Below, one piece after another: positions 1 to 5,951 of a stretch of DNA of 5,951 nt. The stretch covers positions 1-5,951 of the forward strand of contig JBCBSK010000194.1 of assembly GCA_039819185.1 (NCBI GenBank), in the 5' to 3' direction. Source of the stretch: JBCBSK01 sp039819185. GTDB lineage: Bacteria > Pseudomonadota > Alphaproteobacteria > Rhizobiales > Tepidamorphaceae. The notes below the pieces were generated by a model. That model did not search any database, was not told the origin of the DNA, and worked only from the letters and a program-made list of their open reading frames with translations. The position numbers were made by a program, and so were the translations under genes. The first letter of the stretch is position 1, and every line of letters begins with the position of its first letter.

Positions 1-621
1 CCGCGCCTCTGGCAATGTCTCATAGGGGACAATGTCGCTCTCGCTGTAGAAGGCTTGAAGGAACGCTTCATGGGCTGTGCCACCGACCACGGCGACGCGT
101 GCGCCTGACAGCGCCGAGGGCGCGACATCTCCGCCGGCATTGTCACGCCGGGCGACAAACCGGCCGGGAAAGGCTAGGAACCGGTTCGAGAACTGAAACG
201 AACGCCGGCTGTCTCCGGTCATCGGTACAGCCGCGATGATCGCATCTCCCCGCCCATCCTCAATTCCGCTCAGCAGCAGGTCCCAGCGTAGCGCCTGGAT
301 CGTGCAGGCGACCTCAAGTGCCCGACAAATGCCGCGGGCGATCTCGACATTGAAGCCCGTCAACTCGCCATCCGCAGCGCGGTAGCTGAACGGTGGAGCC
401 TCGATCTCGGTGAGAAAGCGGATGGTGCGCAGGCCTGTCAGATCAGGCTTCGGCGCGCGCCGGTTCGGATCCCAGTAGTTCGGTACCGTGATTTCAGCTG
501 GAGCTTGCGGCGTTTGTGGGGCTTGTGCTTGCGCAGGATCTGCACCTGTCAACGCAAGGCCAAACAGCACCAGCGCGCCAGTTAGGACTTGAGCAGTGCG
601 CGAAAAACACAAACCCTGCAT
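1..621 (-). CDS. Periplasmic solute-binding protein, family 3 (amino-acid ABC transporter type), 3' end cut off
   Basis: This is the first 207 codons of a gene that reads leftwards out of the window. It begins with a likely Sec signal peptide of about 33 residues: a hydrophobic stretch (LTGALVLFGLAL) followed by an AQA-type cleavage site. The mature part has the hallmarks of the SBP_bac_3 fold: a first strand with a PPFSY segment near 76-80, a GELTGFNVEIARGIC segment near 85-99, a W..LL.GIEDGRGDAIIAA segment near 113-131, then MT.D.RR.FQFSNRF. Two cysteines at 99 and 106 could form a disulphide in the periplasm. Known members bind polar amino acids or related small solutes for ABC importers; the ligand cannot be predicted here. 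The ATG is supported by an AGGA five bases upstream. No permease or ATPase gene is visible, so it may be an orphan binding protein or be followed by partners outside the window. Confidence 0.9.
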   Translation of the reverse strand, partial: MQGLCFSRTAQVLTGALVLFGLALTGADPAQAQAPQTPQAPAEITVPNYWDPNRRAPKPDLTGLRTIRFLTEIEAPPFSYRAADGELTGFNVEIARGICRALEVACTIQALRWDLLLSGIEDGRGDAIIAAVPMTGDSRRSFQFSNRFLAFPGRFVARRDNAGGDVAPSALSGARVAVVGGTAHEAFLQAFYSESDIVPYETLPEAR

Positions 622-699
622 GTTGTTCCTACGTGGTTGTCGCAACTTCAACGATAACTGTGGTCTATCTAACCTTCTCGACCGGAGACTATCTATCGG
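622..699. promoter_or_regulatory. Divergent intergenic region between the solute-binding protein and glycosyltransferase genes
   Basis: This short, locally AT-richer stretch must drive transcription both ways, leftwards into the binding protein and rightwards into the glycosyltransferase. It contains two copies of CTATCT (665-670 and 689-694, 24 bp apart) and a small palindrome GTTGTCGCAAC (636-646). No convincing -35/-10 pair with normal spacing was found on either strand, so promoter positions are not assigned. If the glycosyltransferase starts at 730 or 745 the region is correspondingly longer. Confidence 0.4.
627..630 (-). promoter_or_regulatory. Ribosome binding site of the solute-binding protein gene
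   Basis: On the minus strand the motif AGGA lies five bases before the ATG at 621-619. This is good Shine-Dalgarno spacing and supports that start for the truncated solute-binding protein gene. Confidence 0.6.
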
Positions 700-2745
700 G
701 TGGCTGGGGACTTGTCGAACCCGTCAGTAATGCGTGAGACCGCCATGTCCGGTGGCGGTTCGAGGGGTGTGTTGCGACCGGGGCAGGCTGCGCATGCGCC
801 GCACCGCGATGTCGCGCGTGTCGGTTCAACTCCACACCACGCGCCATATCTCGGACATCCCAGGCCAGGCAGCCTGAAGCCTCGGGTGCTACGTGCTACC
901 GTCGGCGTCCAGACAAAGCCGGACGCAACCGGGGCGGAAGTGTTTTACAAACGCTACGCCGCCGAGCTTGGTCTGCCGTTTTCATTGCTTGGTGATGCGC
1001 GGTTGGACCGCGCCATACCGCCTGAGAGCTATCGCGCGGTGGCCGCCAAAGCCACGGCCGTCCGCATAGAGACACCGGCGGGACGGCGCGTTGCGATTGC
1101 GCCCGGACCACGCGACCTGCCGCGCATTCGTACCATGCTGGCCGGCTGGACGGATGGGCTCCCGCCACTGATCATCACGACCCCGGCGGCCATCCGTCAG
1201 CTCATTGTCGACGATCCGTATGCCGAGCTGATGGTTGGCGCCCTGGACCGTTTGCGCACGGCTTTGCCACATTTCTCGGCCTCGCGGGCGGTAACGCGAT
1301 CGCAAGCACGTGTCTTGTTCGTTATGCTTGCGGTCACCGGGTGTCTCGCCTGGCTTGCGCCACAAACAGTGTTGATCGCGCTCTTGGCGTTGGTCGGCGG
1401 CTTGTTCCTGGCTGGCAGTTGGCTGCGCGGTCTCGTGCTGACCGGCCTCGTCGCGCCGCGCCGCGTGTCTGCTCCAGGTTCTGAACTGCAAGACCTGCCG
1501 ATCTATACGATCCTGGTGCCGCTCTATCGCGAGGCACGCATTGTGCCGCAATTGATCGCAGGCCTTGATCAGCTCGATTACCCAACAAACCGCCTCGACA
1601 TCAAACTGCTGCTCGAAGCCGACGACCGGGAGACATGTCAGGCATTGGCCAATCACGCGCTCGGTTCAGCCTATGACGTGATCGTTTTGCCGTCCCACCT
1701 GCCGCGCACCAAGCCAAGCGCGCTTTCTGTTGGATTGGCGCTCGCGCGTGGTGAGTTCGTCACGGTCTTTGATGCCGAGGATCGACCGGAACCGGGGCAA
1801 TTGCGCGAGGCGCTGGCAGCTTTCGCTACCGAGCCCGATCTTGGGGTCGCACAGGCCAGGTTGGCCTATGCCAATTGGCGCCATTGCTGGCTGACGCGGC
1901 AGTTTGCGATCGAATACGCGACCTTGTTCGATGTCATGCTCCCGGCCTTTGAGCGCCTCGATATCCCGATCCTGCTCGGTGGTACGTCGAACCATTTCCG
2001 AACCGAAACACTGCGCAAGGTTGGCGGCTGGGATCCCTACAACGTCACCGAGGATGCCGATCTTGGAATCCGTTTGGCGCGCTGCGGTTTCCGCACCAGG
2101 ATTCTCTCATCTACGACCTATGAGGAAGCCCCGCAACGCCTCAGCCCTTGGATCAGTCAGCGCAGCCGCTGGATCAAGGGATGGCTGCAGACGTTGTTGG
2201 TTCACTTGCGTGATCCTTGGGCCTTGTGCCGTGACCTCGGGCCGCGCCGCGCCATAGCCCTGATGGTGATCCTGTTGACCGGGGTGGCCGCACCAATTCT
2301 CGCTCCGGTTGCGTTGATCGGCCTCACCTGGCAAGTGATGTTCGGCAATGCCTTCACCGTCAATGGTGACGTGACGGATGCGCTGCTCGGGCTTTGGATC
2401 GCCAATCTCGGCCTCGGCTACACGATCGCCCTTCTGGTCGCGGCAGCAGGCTGTATGGCCCGCAAGACACCCGGTCTGATCGTGAGTCTGTGGACGACGC
2501 CAGTCTATTGGGCGCTGACAGTGTTCGGAGCGTCGCGTGCGCTGACGGGGCTCATCACCAACCCATTCCACTGGGCCAAGACCGAGCATGGCCTGGCATC
2601 CGATTGTGGTTCCGACCTTCCGGTTCTAAGTCCTGACCTGCCTCAAGCGCCTTCGATCACCTGGCGCAGTATGGCGGCCGACTCTTCCGGCGCCCGGTCA
2701 TGGACGAAGGGTGAAATGAACGTCCCTTCAGCGTCGAGCATGTAA
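700..2745 (+). CDS. Family 2 processive membrane glycosyltransferase (COG1215/NfrB-like) with N-terminal MshEN-like segment
   Basis: This is a 681-residue inner-membrane glycosyltransferase that probably polymerises a sugar from a nucleotide-sugar donor in the cytoplasm. Residues 1-70 are Gly/Pro/Arg-rich and low in complexity. Residues about 82-150 (RYAAELGLPFSLL onward) resemble the T2SSE_N/MshEN fold. Two membrane helices follow (about 205-250), then the GT-A domain: TILVPLYREA (270-279), LEADD (305-309), KPSAL (338-342), the DXD-type FDAED (357-361), TED (450-452) and the QRSRW acceptor motif (487-491). Three more helices lie at about 518-545, 563-586 and 593-615, and the conserved WAKTEHG closes the family core at 625-631. 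The DAEDRP signature is typical of the NfrB-like branch; the product is unknown. The start is uncertain: 700 is a GTG without a good ribosome site, and ATGs at 730 and 745 are equally possible. The last 35 or so codons run antisense through the neighbouring SCO gene. Confidence 0.88.
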   Translation: MAGDLSNPSVMRETAMSGGGSRGVLRPGQAAHAPHRDVARVGSTPHHAPYLGHPRPGSLKPRVLRATVGVQTKPDATGAEVFYKRYAAELGLPFSLLGDARLDRAIPPESYRAVAAKATAVRIETPAGRRVAIAPGPRDLPRIRTMLAGWTDGLPPLIITTPAAIRQLIVDDPYAELMVGALDRLRTALPHFSASRAVTRSQARVLFVMLAVTGCLAWLAPQTVLIALLALVGGLFLAGSWLRGLVLTGLVAPRRVSAPGSELQDLPIYTILVPLYREARIVPQLIAGLDQLDYPTNRLDIKLLLEADDRETCQALANHALGSAYDVIVLPSHLPRTKPSALSVGLALARGEFVTVFDAEDRPEPGQLREALAAFATEPDLGVAQARLAYANWRHCWLTRQFAIEYATLFDVMLPAFERLDIPILLGGTSNHFRTETLRKVGGWDPYNVTEDADLGIRLARCGFRTRILSSTTYEEAPQRLSPWISQRSRWIKGWLQTLLVHLRDPWALCRDLGPRRAIALMVILLTGVAAPILAPVALIGLTWQVMFGNAFTVNGDVTDALLGLWIANLGLGYTIALLVAAAGCMARKTPGLIVSLWTTPVYWALTVFGASRALTGLITNPFHWAKTEHGLASDCGSDLPVLSPDLPQAPSITWRSMAADSSGARSWTKGEMNVPSASSM

Positions 2746-3266
2746 ACCACTGCCGAATGGTCCATGGTGTAGTCGCCGTTGTCGAGCGGAACGCGACGAT
2801 AATAGGCCCGATAGGACCGGGCCACCTCTGCGACCTGCTCGGCGGTTCCGGTCAGCCCGGTGATCCCGGGATGAAAGCTTGACAGATACGTGCCGAGGAA
2901 GTCCGGCGTGTCGCGCTCGGGGTCGACTGAAACGAACAGAACGTTGAGCCTGTCGGCATCATCGCCAAGCTCTTGCAGCACGAGCGTGATGTCGTAAAGC
3001 GTTGTCGGGCAAATGTCCGGGCAATGGGTGAAGCCGAAGAAAACAAGGCTTGGTTTGCCGGCGAAATCGGCCTCCGTCACCGTCTGGCCTTGGTGATCCG
3101 TGAGCTCAAACGGTCCACCGATCTCGAACTCCGTCGCGATTGTCCGTACCAGTCCAGCCTCGGGCGACCGGCTGATCGCGACATAATAGGTCAGCCCGAA
3201 GGCGATCAGCCCAAGCGCCAGCACCGACAGGCCGGCAATCAAATGAAGACGGCTACGCTGCGTCAT
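2643..3266 (-). CDS. SCO1/SenC/PrrC family copper-binding thioredoxin-like protein
   Basis: This 207-residue protein has an N-terminal membrane anchor (about 7-31) and a periplasmic thioredoxin-like domain. The diagnostic copper ligands are present: CPDIC, with cysteines at 82 and 86 in the context FFGFTHCPDICPTTL, and a distal histidine at 170 in MDHSAVVYMLD. The FVSVDPERDTP segment (about 111-121) is also characteristic. Family members deliver copper to the CuA site of cytochrome c oxidase or act as thiol-disulphide reductases in redox signalling; CuA maturation is the likelier role but is inferred. The ATG at 3266 was chosen because it places a short basic stretch before the helix, as is usual; a GTG at 3323 would add 19 residues and overlap the upstream small gene. 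It lies 34 bp downstream of that gene on the same strand and converges on the glycosyltransferase with a 103-bp overlap. Confidence 0.93.
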   Translation of the reverse strand: MTQRSRLHLIAGLSVLALGLIAFGLTYYVAISRSPEAGLVRTIATEFEIGGPFELTDHQGQTVTEADFAGKPSLVFFGFTHCPDICPTTLYDITLVLQELGDDADRLNVLFVSVDPERDTPDFLGTYLSSFHPGITGLTGTAEQVAEVARSYRAYYRRVPLDNGDYTMDHSAVVYMLDAEGTFISPFVHDRAPEESAAILRQVIEGA

Positions 3267-3300
3267 ACCGATATCCGTGTCAGTGGTTTTGCTCGTCAGC

Positions 3301-3516
3301 TTAGAAGCAGTTCCAGATTGCACCGATCATGCGGTCAAAGGCGATGTCCTGACCATACGCGGCCCACGCCATCCCACTTGCGCCAAACAGAAGCAGTGCG
3401 CCGGCGACAGTGACAATCTTCACCGCGCGGTCAACGTTGTCAGAAGGCGTCTCATCGCTCGAACAACTGGGCGAGGAAACGGGCAAATCCAAATCTGGCG
3501 TCGATGACATCGTCAT
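3301..3516 (-). CDS. Small single-pass membrane protein upstream of SCO, function unknown
   Basis: This 71-residue protein was not matched to a named family. Residues 1-31 are hydrophilic and rich in Ser, Asp and Pro. A clear hydrophobic helix follows (about 32-53, VKIVTVAGALLLFGASGMAW), and then a short tail with FDRMIGAIWNCF, ending in an unusual penultimate cysteine. The predicted topology places the tail in the periplasm. It is probably real because it has a protein-like hydrophobic profile, the same strand as SCO, and a gap of only 34 bp to the SCO ATG, which suggests a shared transcript and a role near oxidase assembly or copper handling. That role is inference from position alone. The start is weak: ATGs at 3516 and 3510 both lack a good ribosome site. 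Confidence 0.65.
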   Translation of the reverse strand: MTMSSTPDLDLPVSSPSCSSDETPSDNVDRAVKIVTVAGALLLFGASGMAWAAYGQDIAFDRMIGAIWNCF

Positions 3517-3646
3517 ACGTTCATAAATCGCTGTGGCACTCGAAACGTCAAGGGCGCGGCGTGTCGCAGGGGCTCACGATCAAGTAGCACCGCGAGAAGG
3601 AATGCGCATGGGTGCGACATGGGCGGCGGATCACCGTGAACGGCCG
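3517..3646. other. Intergenic region between the LytTR gene and the small membrane protein gene
   Basis: These 130 bases lie between two minus-strand genes. No RNA gene, second small gene or clear -35/-10 promoter was recognised. A plus-strand open frame from 3533 runs through it but continues antisense into the LytTR coding region and has no protein-like features. The promoter of the small-protein/SCO pair most likely lies here. Confidence 0.4.
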
Positions 3647-3657
3647 CTACGCCGTTC
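3638..3657 (-). terminator. Hairpin over the LytTR stop codon, possible weak terminator
   Basis: A perfect 7-bp inverted repeat, GAACGGC and GCCGTTC, with a 6-base loop (cgctac) surrounds the TAG stop of the LytTR gene (3649-3647), which sits in the loop. No T-run follows on the minus strand, so it is not a standard intrinsic terminator. It may reduce read-through into the downstream pair, or be chance in GC-rich DNA. Confidence 0.3.
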
Positions 3658-4477
3658 CGGCATTGGCTGCATGATCGCGGAACAAGGCGCGTACGGTCTG
3701 GCGGTATGTGCGGCCGACCGGAATCTCATCGCCGAGACTCGTGACGAGCTTCAGTCCGCCACTGCCAGAGGTGAGATGGCTCATATGATCGCGACTCACC
3801 CACCAGGAGCGGTGAACCCGAGCGCCCAGCGACGCGAGATCACGCTCGGCCTCGCTTAAACTGCCGAGAACCAGGGTTGCGCCCTGCATCGTGCGGACCT
3901 GGATGTAGTGATCCTGTGCCTGGACATGGACGATATCCCTGCCGAGTTCGGATGGGAGTCTGTCAAATAAGACTGGCGATACAGCCAGCGCTGATGTTTG
4001 GGATGATGCTTGGCCCTGCCAGTCACGGGAGCCATCGCCCTGACTGTCGACGATCTCGAACAGCACCGCGATGATGATCGCGATCGCCGACGCATAGGGC
4101 AGGACGGACAGTGCTTCCGAGCCAAATGCGGCGTTGAAGACTAGGCTGTTGAGGCCTGCGTTTAGCACGGCGATCGGAAGGCCTGCGACCAGTCCGCCCA
4201 GGATCACTGCCATGAGGTCCGGTATGGCGAACCGTTCGAGTGTCGAAGCCACAACCATTGAGGTCACGAAGCCGAGCCAGAAGCTCCCCGTTGCCGCAAC
4301 CGCCCAATACAGCGACCGCTCCCCCAGAGACAGTGTGCCATAGGTGTCGAACGGCCCGATCATCGCGAGGATCGCAATGACGCTCGCGAGCACGATCCAG
4401 AATCGCCGGCGCCGGGCAAGGTCGTGCGCCTCACGCAAGGTGTAAGACAGCGACGTGTCGCTCACGAAATCACCCAT
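3647..4477 (-). CDS. Membrane-bound LytTR-family transcriptional regulator
   Basis: The 276-residue product combines four predicted membrane helices (about 27-43, 55-78, 86-112 and 125-143) with a cytoplasmic C-terminal LytTR DNA-binding domain (about 168-266). The domain shows the usual landmarks: DIVHVQAQDHYIQVRT (181-196), RVHRSWWVSRDHM (220-232) and the closing IPVGRTYRQTVRAL (252-265). LytTR domains bind imperfect direct repeats through beta strands. No receiver or kinase domain is present, so the membrane part probably senses the signal directly or binds a partner protein. The ATG at 4477 is preferred; a GTG at 4513 would add 12 residues and leave only 50 bp to the divergent hydrolase gene, and neither has a strong ribosome site. 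The divergent hydrolase is the obvious candidate target, by position only. The downstream small protein and SCO genes lie 130 bp away. Confidence 0.9.
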   Translation of the reverse strand: MGDFVSDTSLSYTLREAHDLARRRRFWIVLASVIAILAMIGPFDTYGTLSLGERSLYWAVAATGSFWLGFVTSMVVASTLERFAIPDLMAVILGGLVAGLPIAVLNAGLNSLVFNAAFGSEALSVLPYASAIAIIIAVLFEIVDSQGDGSRDWQGQASSQTSALAVSPVLFDRLPSELGRDIVHVQAQDHYIQVRTMQGATLVLGSLSEAERDLASLGARVHRSWWVSRDHMSHLTSGSGGLKLVTSLGDEIPVGRTYRQTVRALFRDHAANAGTA

Positions 4478-4525
4478 GCCGTTGGCGAAACGCCGCTTGC
4501 TGCCGGCGAACACATCTGGTCACAG

Positions 4526-4554
4526 CGTATAGGACCATTCTCAACATATGACAG
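4526..4554 (-). promoter_or_regulatory. Candidate sigma-70-like promoter for the LytTR gene
   Basis: On the minus strand CTGTCA (4554-4549) and TATACG (4531-4526) are separated by 17 bp, each matching four of six consensus positions. Transcription would begin near 4518, giving a leader of about 40 bases to the ATG at 4477, which favours that start over the GTG at 4513. The -35 half overlaps the ribosome site of the divergent hydrolase gene. This is a pattern match only. Confidence 0.3.
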
Positions 4555-4558
4555 GAAA
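4553..4558 (+). promoter_or_regulatory. Ribosome binding site of the serine hydrolase gene
   Basis: AGGAAA lies about seven bases before the ATG at 4564. It decides that start over the earlier, out-of-frame ATG at 4548. Confidence 0.6.
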
Positions 4559-4563
4559 TCAGT

Positions 4564-5784
4564 ATGACGGCAGGCGGCCGCGTGCTCCGCATCGGATTGA
4601 TCAGTCTTACAATCCTCCTTCTCTCTGGCTTGGCCGGATTTCTTTGGCTGCGCACGACGCCATATTGGGCTGGCGTGACGTTGTTCTCGGAAGGCAAGCG
4701 GGTCGAGAACTTCCGCAATATGCAGGATGTCTTCCCCTATCGCGATGTGCCGCGAGATGGCGATGTCTGGGCCTTTGCCAGTGACCCGCAACCCTTGCCC
4801 GAGACCTACATTTTCGACGGTGAGACAAAAGACTTGAACGTCTTTCTCAGCGAGACGGTGACGACGGGTCTGCTCGTCGTGCATGACGGTGCGATCACCT
4901 ATGAGGATTATCGCCTCGGGGCGGATGACACTGCGCGTTTCACGTCCTGGTCGGTCGCCAAGTCGATCCTCTCGGCACTTATCGGCATCGCGCTCGAAGA
5001 CGGGCATATCGCAAGCCTTGACGATCCGATCGAGGCTTATGTGCCTGCGTTTGCGGGCTCCGGGTATGCCGGCGTGACGATCGAACAGGCGCTGACCATG
5101 TCGTCGGGCGTCGCCTTCGATGAGAACTATGACGATGCATTCTCGGACGTAAACCAGCTTTTCATCAGTCTGGCCATCGGAACGCCGCTGCAAGAGATAC
5201 TTGCGGAACTCGGTCGTGATCGCGCGCCCGGCTCATACAACAACTACATCAGTTCGGACAGCATCGCCCTTGGCTTGGTGCTCGAAGCTGCGACCGGCAT
5301 GCCGGCCGAGGACTATCTCGCGACCCGCCTTTGGGGACCAATGGGGGCGGAAAGAGCCGGGTTCTGGAACACCGGGCGCATCGGTTCTGTTCTGCCGTTT
5401 TGTTGTTTCAATGCGGCCCTGCGGGATTATGCGCGCTTCGGACGGCTCTATCTGGAAGGTGGCGCGCGCAACGGAGATCAGATCATTCCGACGGATTGGA
5501 TCGCGCGCTCGACCGAGCCAAGTGCGCCACATCTCGAGCCGGGCGACAACCCCGCCTCGTTCTTGACCTTCGGTTATGGCTATCACTGGTGGATCCCTGA
5601 AGAGCCGCAAGGTGATTTTCTCGCCATCGGCATCTGGGGTCAGTTTATCTATGTCGCTCCGATGCGTGACGTGGTCATCGTCAAGACCAGCGCCGATGAC
5701 GGGTTCGACGATCGCGACCACGAGACCGTAGCGATGTTCCGGGCGATCGCGCAGTCCGTGTCGGAGGATTTTGGTGCCGACTGA
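4564..5784 (+). CDS. Membrane-anchored serine hydrolase, beta-lactamase/6-aminohexanoate-dimer hydrolase superfamily
   Basis: This 406-residue protein has an uncleaved N-terminal membrane helix (about 8-29) and a periplasmic serine-hydrolase domain. The catalytic Ser and Lys are seen as SVAK (130-133) in the context FTSWSVAKSILSALIG. The second motif is the tyrosine region SYNNYISSDS (224-233), with Tyr228 the likely general base aligned to the Y-x-S/N motif. The third is the GIWGQ.IYVAP segment (356-366), which replaces the KTG box as in esterase and NylB-like members. LTMSSGVAFDENY (177-189) and LWGPMGAERAGFW (256-268) are also family landmarks. Known relatives are esterases, amidases, D-aminopeptidases and nylon-oligomer hydrolases; the substrate here is not predictable, and true beta-lactam resistance is unlikely. 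It has a good ribosome site and is divergent from the LytTR regulator, which may control it. A Cys-Cys pair at 280-281 is unusual. The length is normal for the family. Confidence 0.93.
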   Translation: MTAGGRVLRIGLISLTILLLSGLAGFLWLRTTPYWAGVTLFSEGKRVENFRNMQDVFPYRDVPRDGDVWAFASDPQPLPETYIFDGETKDLNVFLSETVTTGLLVVHDGAITYEDYRLGADDTARFTSWSVAKSILSALIGIALEDGHIASLDDPIEAYVPAFAGSGYAGVTIEQALTMSSGVAFDENYDDAFSDVNQLFISLAIGTPLQEILAELGRDRAPGSYNNYISSDSIALGLVLEAATGMPAEDYLATRLWGPMGAERAGFWNTGRIGSVLPFCCFNAALRDYARFGRLYLEGGARNGDQIIPTDWIARSTEPSAPHLEPGDNPASFLTFGYGYHWWIPEEPQGDFLAIGIWGQFIYVAPMRDVVIVKTSADDGFDDRDHETVAMFRAIAQSVSEDFGAD

Positions 5785-5818
5785 TCGAGCGGGATGGTGG
5801 ACGGCTTGACGACACCGC

Positions 5819-5850
5819 ATCGTGCACCTGCCTGGTCGCAGAGGCACGAT
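5819..5850. repeat. Interrupted inverted repeat (hairpin) between the hydrolase and tRNA-Gly genes
   Basis: ATCGTGC (5819-5825) pairs perfectly with GCACGAT (5844-5850). After a two-base internal mismatch on each side, CTGC pairs with GCAG, leaving a six-base loop (ctggtc). The total is eleven pairs. It lies between the convergent hydrolase and tRNA genes, where a two-way terminator would be expected, but no T-run follows on either strand. The structure is certain as a sequence pattern; the role is not. Confidence 0.5.
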
Positions 5851-5876
5851 CAACCGGTCACGAGATGTCTGGAAAC

Positions 5877-5951
5877 TGGAGCGGGCGATGAGATTCGAAC
5901 TCACGACCCCAACCTTGGCAAGGTTGTGCTCTACCCCTGAGCTACGCCCGC
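5877..5951 (-). tRNA. trnG: tRNA-Gly (anticodon GCC), complete with encoded CCA
   Basis: The minus strand folds into a full cloverleaf of 75 bases. The acceptor stem is GCGGGCG with CGCCCGC, the D arm is GCTC/GAGC, the anticodon stem is CAACC/GGTTG around loop TTGCCAA, and the T arm is GTGAG/CTCAT (one G-U pair) around TTCGAAT. The anticodon GCC occupies 5919-5917 and reads GGC and GGU codons. A U discriminator and a genomically encoded CCA follow at 5880-5877. The 5' end coincides with the window edge, so the promoter is not visible. No integrase or repeated 3' fragment of the tRNA was seen nearby. Confidence 0.97.

Noticed and set aside
15..239. Plus-strand open frame at the left edge
   Set aside because: It is antisense to the solute-binding protein, and the product is highly Arg-rich and low in complexity.
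516..737. Plus-strand open frame across the divergent promoter region
   Set aside because: It overlaps the signal-peptide region of the binding protein on the other strand, the intergenic gap and the start of the glycosyltransferase; no protein-like pattern.
982..1656. Long minus-strand open frame opposite the glycosyltransferase
   Set aside because: Its product is rich in Arg, Gln and His with no domain or membrane pattern, and it mirrors a convincing plus-strand gene. This is typical of antisense frames in GC-rich DNA.
2600..2760. Intrinsic terminator between the convergent glycosyltransferase and SCO genes
   Set aside because: No stable hairpin with a T-run was found on either strand; the coding regions overlap instead.
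3533..3859. Plus-strand open frame of 108 codons in the gap after the LytTR gene
   Set aside because: Two thirds of it is antisense to the LytTR domain, there is no ribosome site, and the product has no recognisable features.
4462..5193. Minus-strand open frame of 243 codons opposite the serine hydrolase
   Set aside because: It lies almost wholly antisense to the catalytic SVAK-containing region of the hydrolase and its composition is not protein-like.
5233..5904. Minus-strand open frame of 223 codons spanning the end of the hydrolase and part of the tRNA
   Set aside because: It would begin inside the tRNA-Gly gene and is antisense to the hydrolase; no recognisable motif.
5877..5951. tRNA-Gly as the attachment site of an integrated element
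   Set aside because: No integrase gene and no repeated copy of the tRNA 3' end is present in the window.

Overview
The window looks like chromosomal DNA from a GC-rich Gram-negative bacterium, most likely an alphaproteobacterium. The reasons are the codon use, a SCO-type copper protein for cytochrome oxidase assembly, a processive family-2 glycosyltransferase with the DAED signature, and a periplasmic solute-binding protein with a Sec signal. The order or genus cannot be fixed from this sequence. Genes fill almost all of it, and no gap reaches 300 bases. No transposase, integrase, phage gene or CRISPR array was seen.

Left part (1-2745): a divergent pair. On the minus strand is the first 207 codons of a family-3 solute-binding protein, whose C-terminus lies beyond the left edge. 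On the plus strand is a large membrane glycosyltransferase with an N-terminal segment resembling the MshEN/T2SSE_N fold, which probably makes or exports a surface polysaccharide. The gap between them (622-699, or up to 744 if a later glycosyltransferase start is used) must hold both promoters.

Middle part (2643-4477): three minus-strand genes, read right to left: a four-helix membrane protein with a C-terminal LytTR DNA-binding domain, a 71-residue single-pass membrane protein, and a SCO1/SenC protein. The last two are closely spaced and probably form one transcript concerned with copper delivery or redox. The SCO gene runs head-on into the glycosyltransferase, and the two coding regions overlap by 103 bp.

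Right part (4478-5951): the LytTR regulator is divergent from a membrane-anchored serine hydrolase of the beta-lactamase/6-aminohexanoate-dimer-hydrolase superfamily. That arrangement suggests, but does not prove, that the regulator controls the hydrolase and itself. A strong interrupted inverted repeat follows the hydrolase, then a complete tRNA-Gly(GCC) on the minus strand whose 5' end coincides with the right edge.

No clearly new multi-gene system was recognised. The points most worth a second look are the glycosyltransferase domain order and its antisense tail, the small membrane protein next to SCO, and the compact regulator/hydrolase intergenic region.
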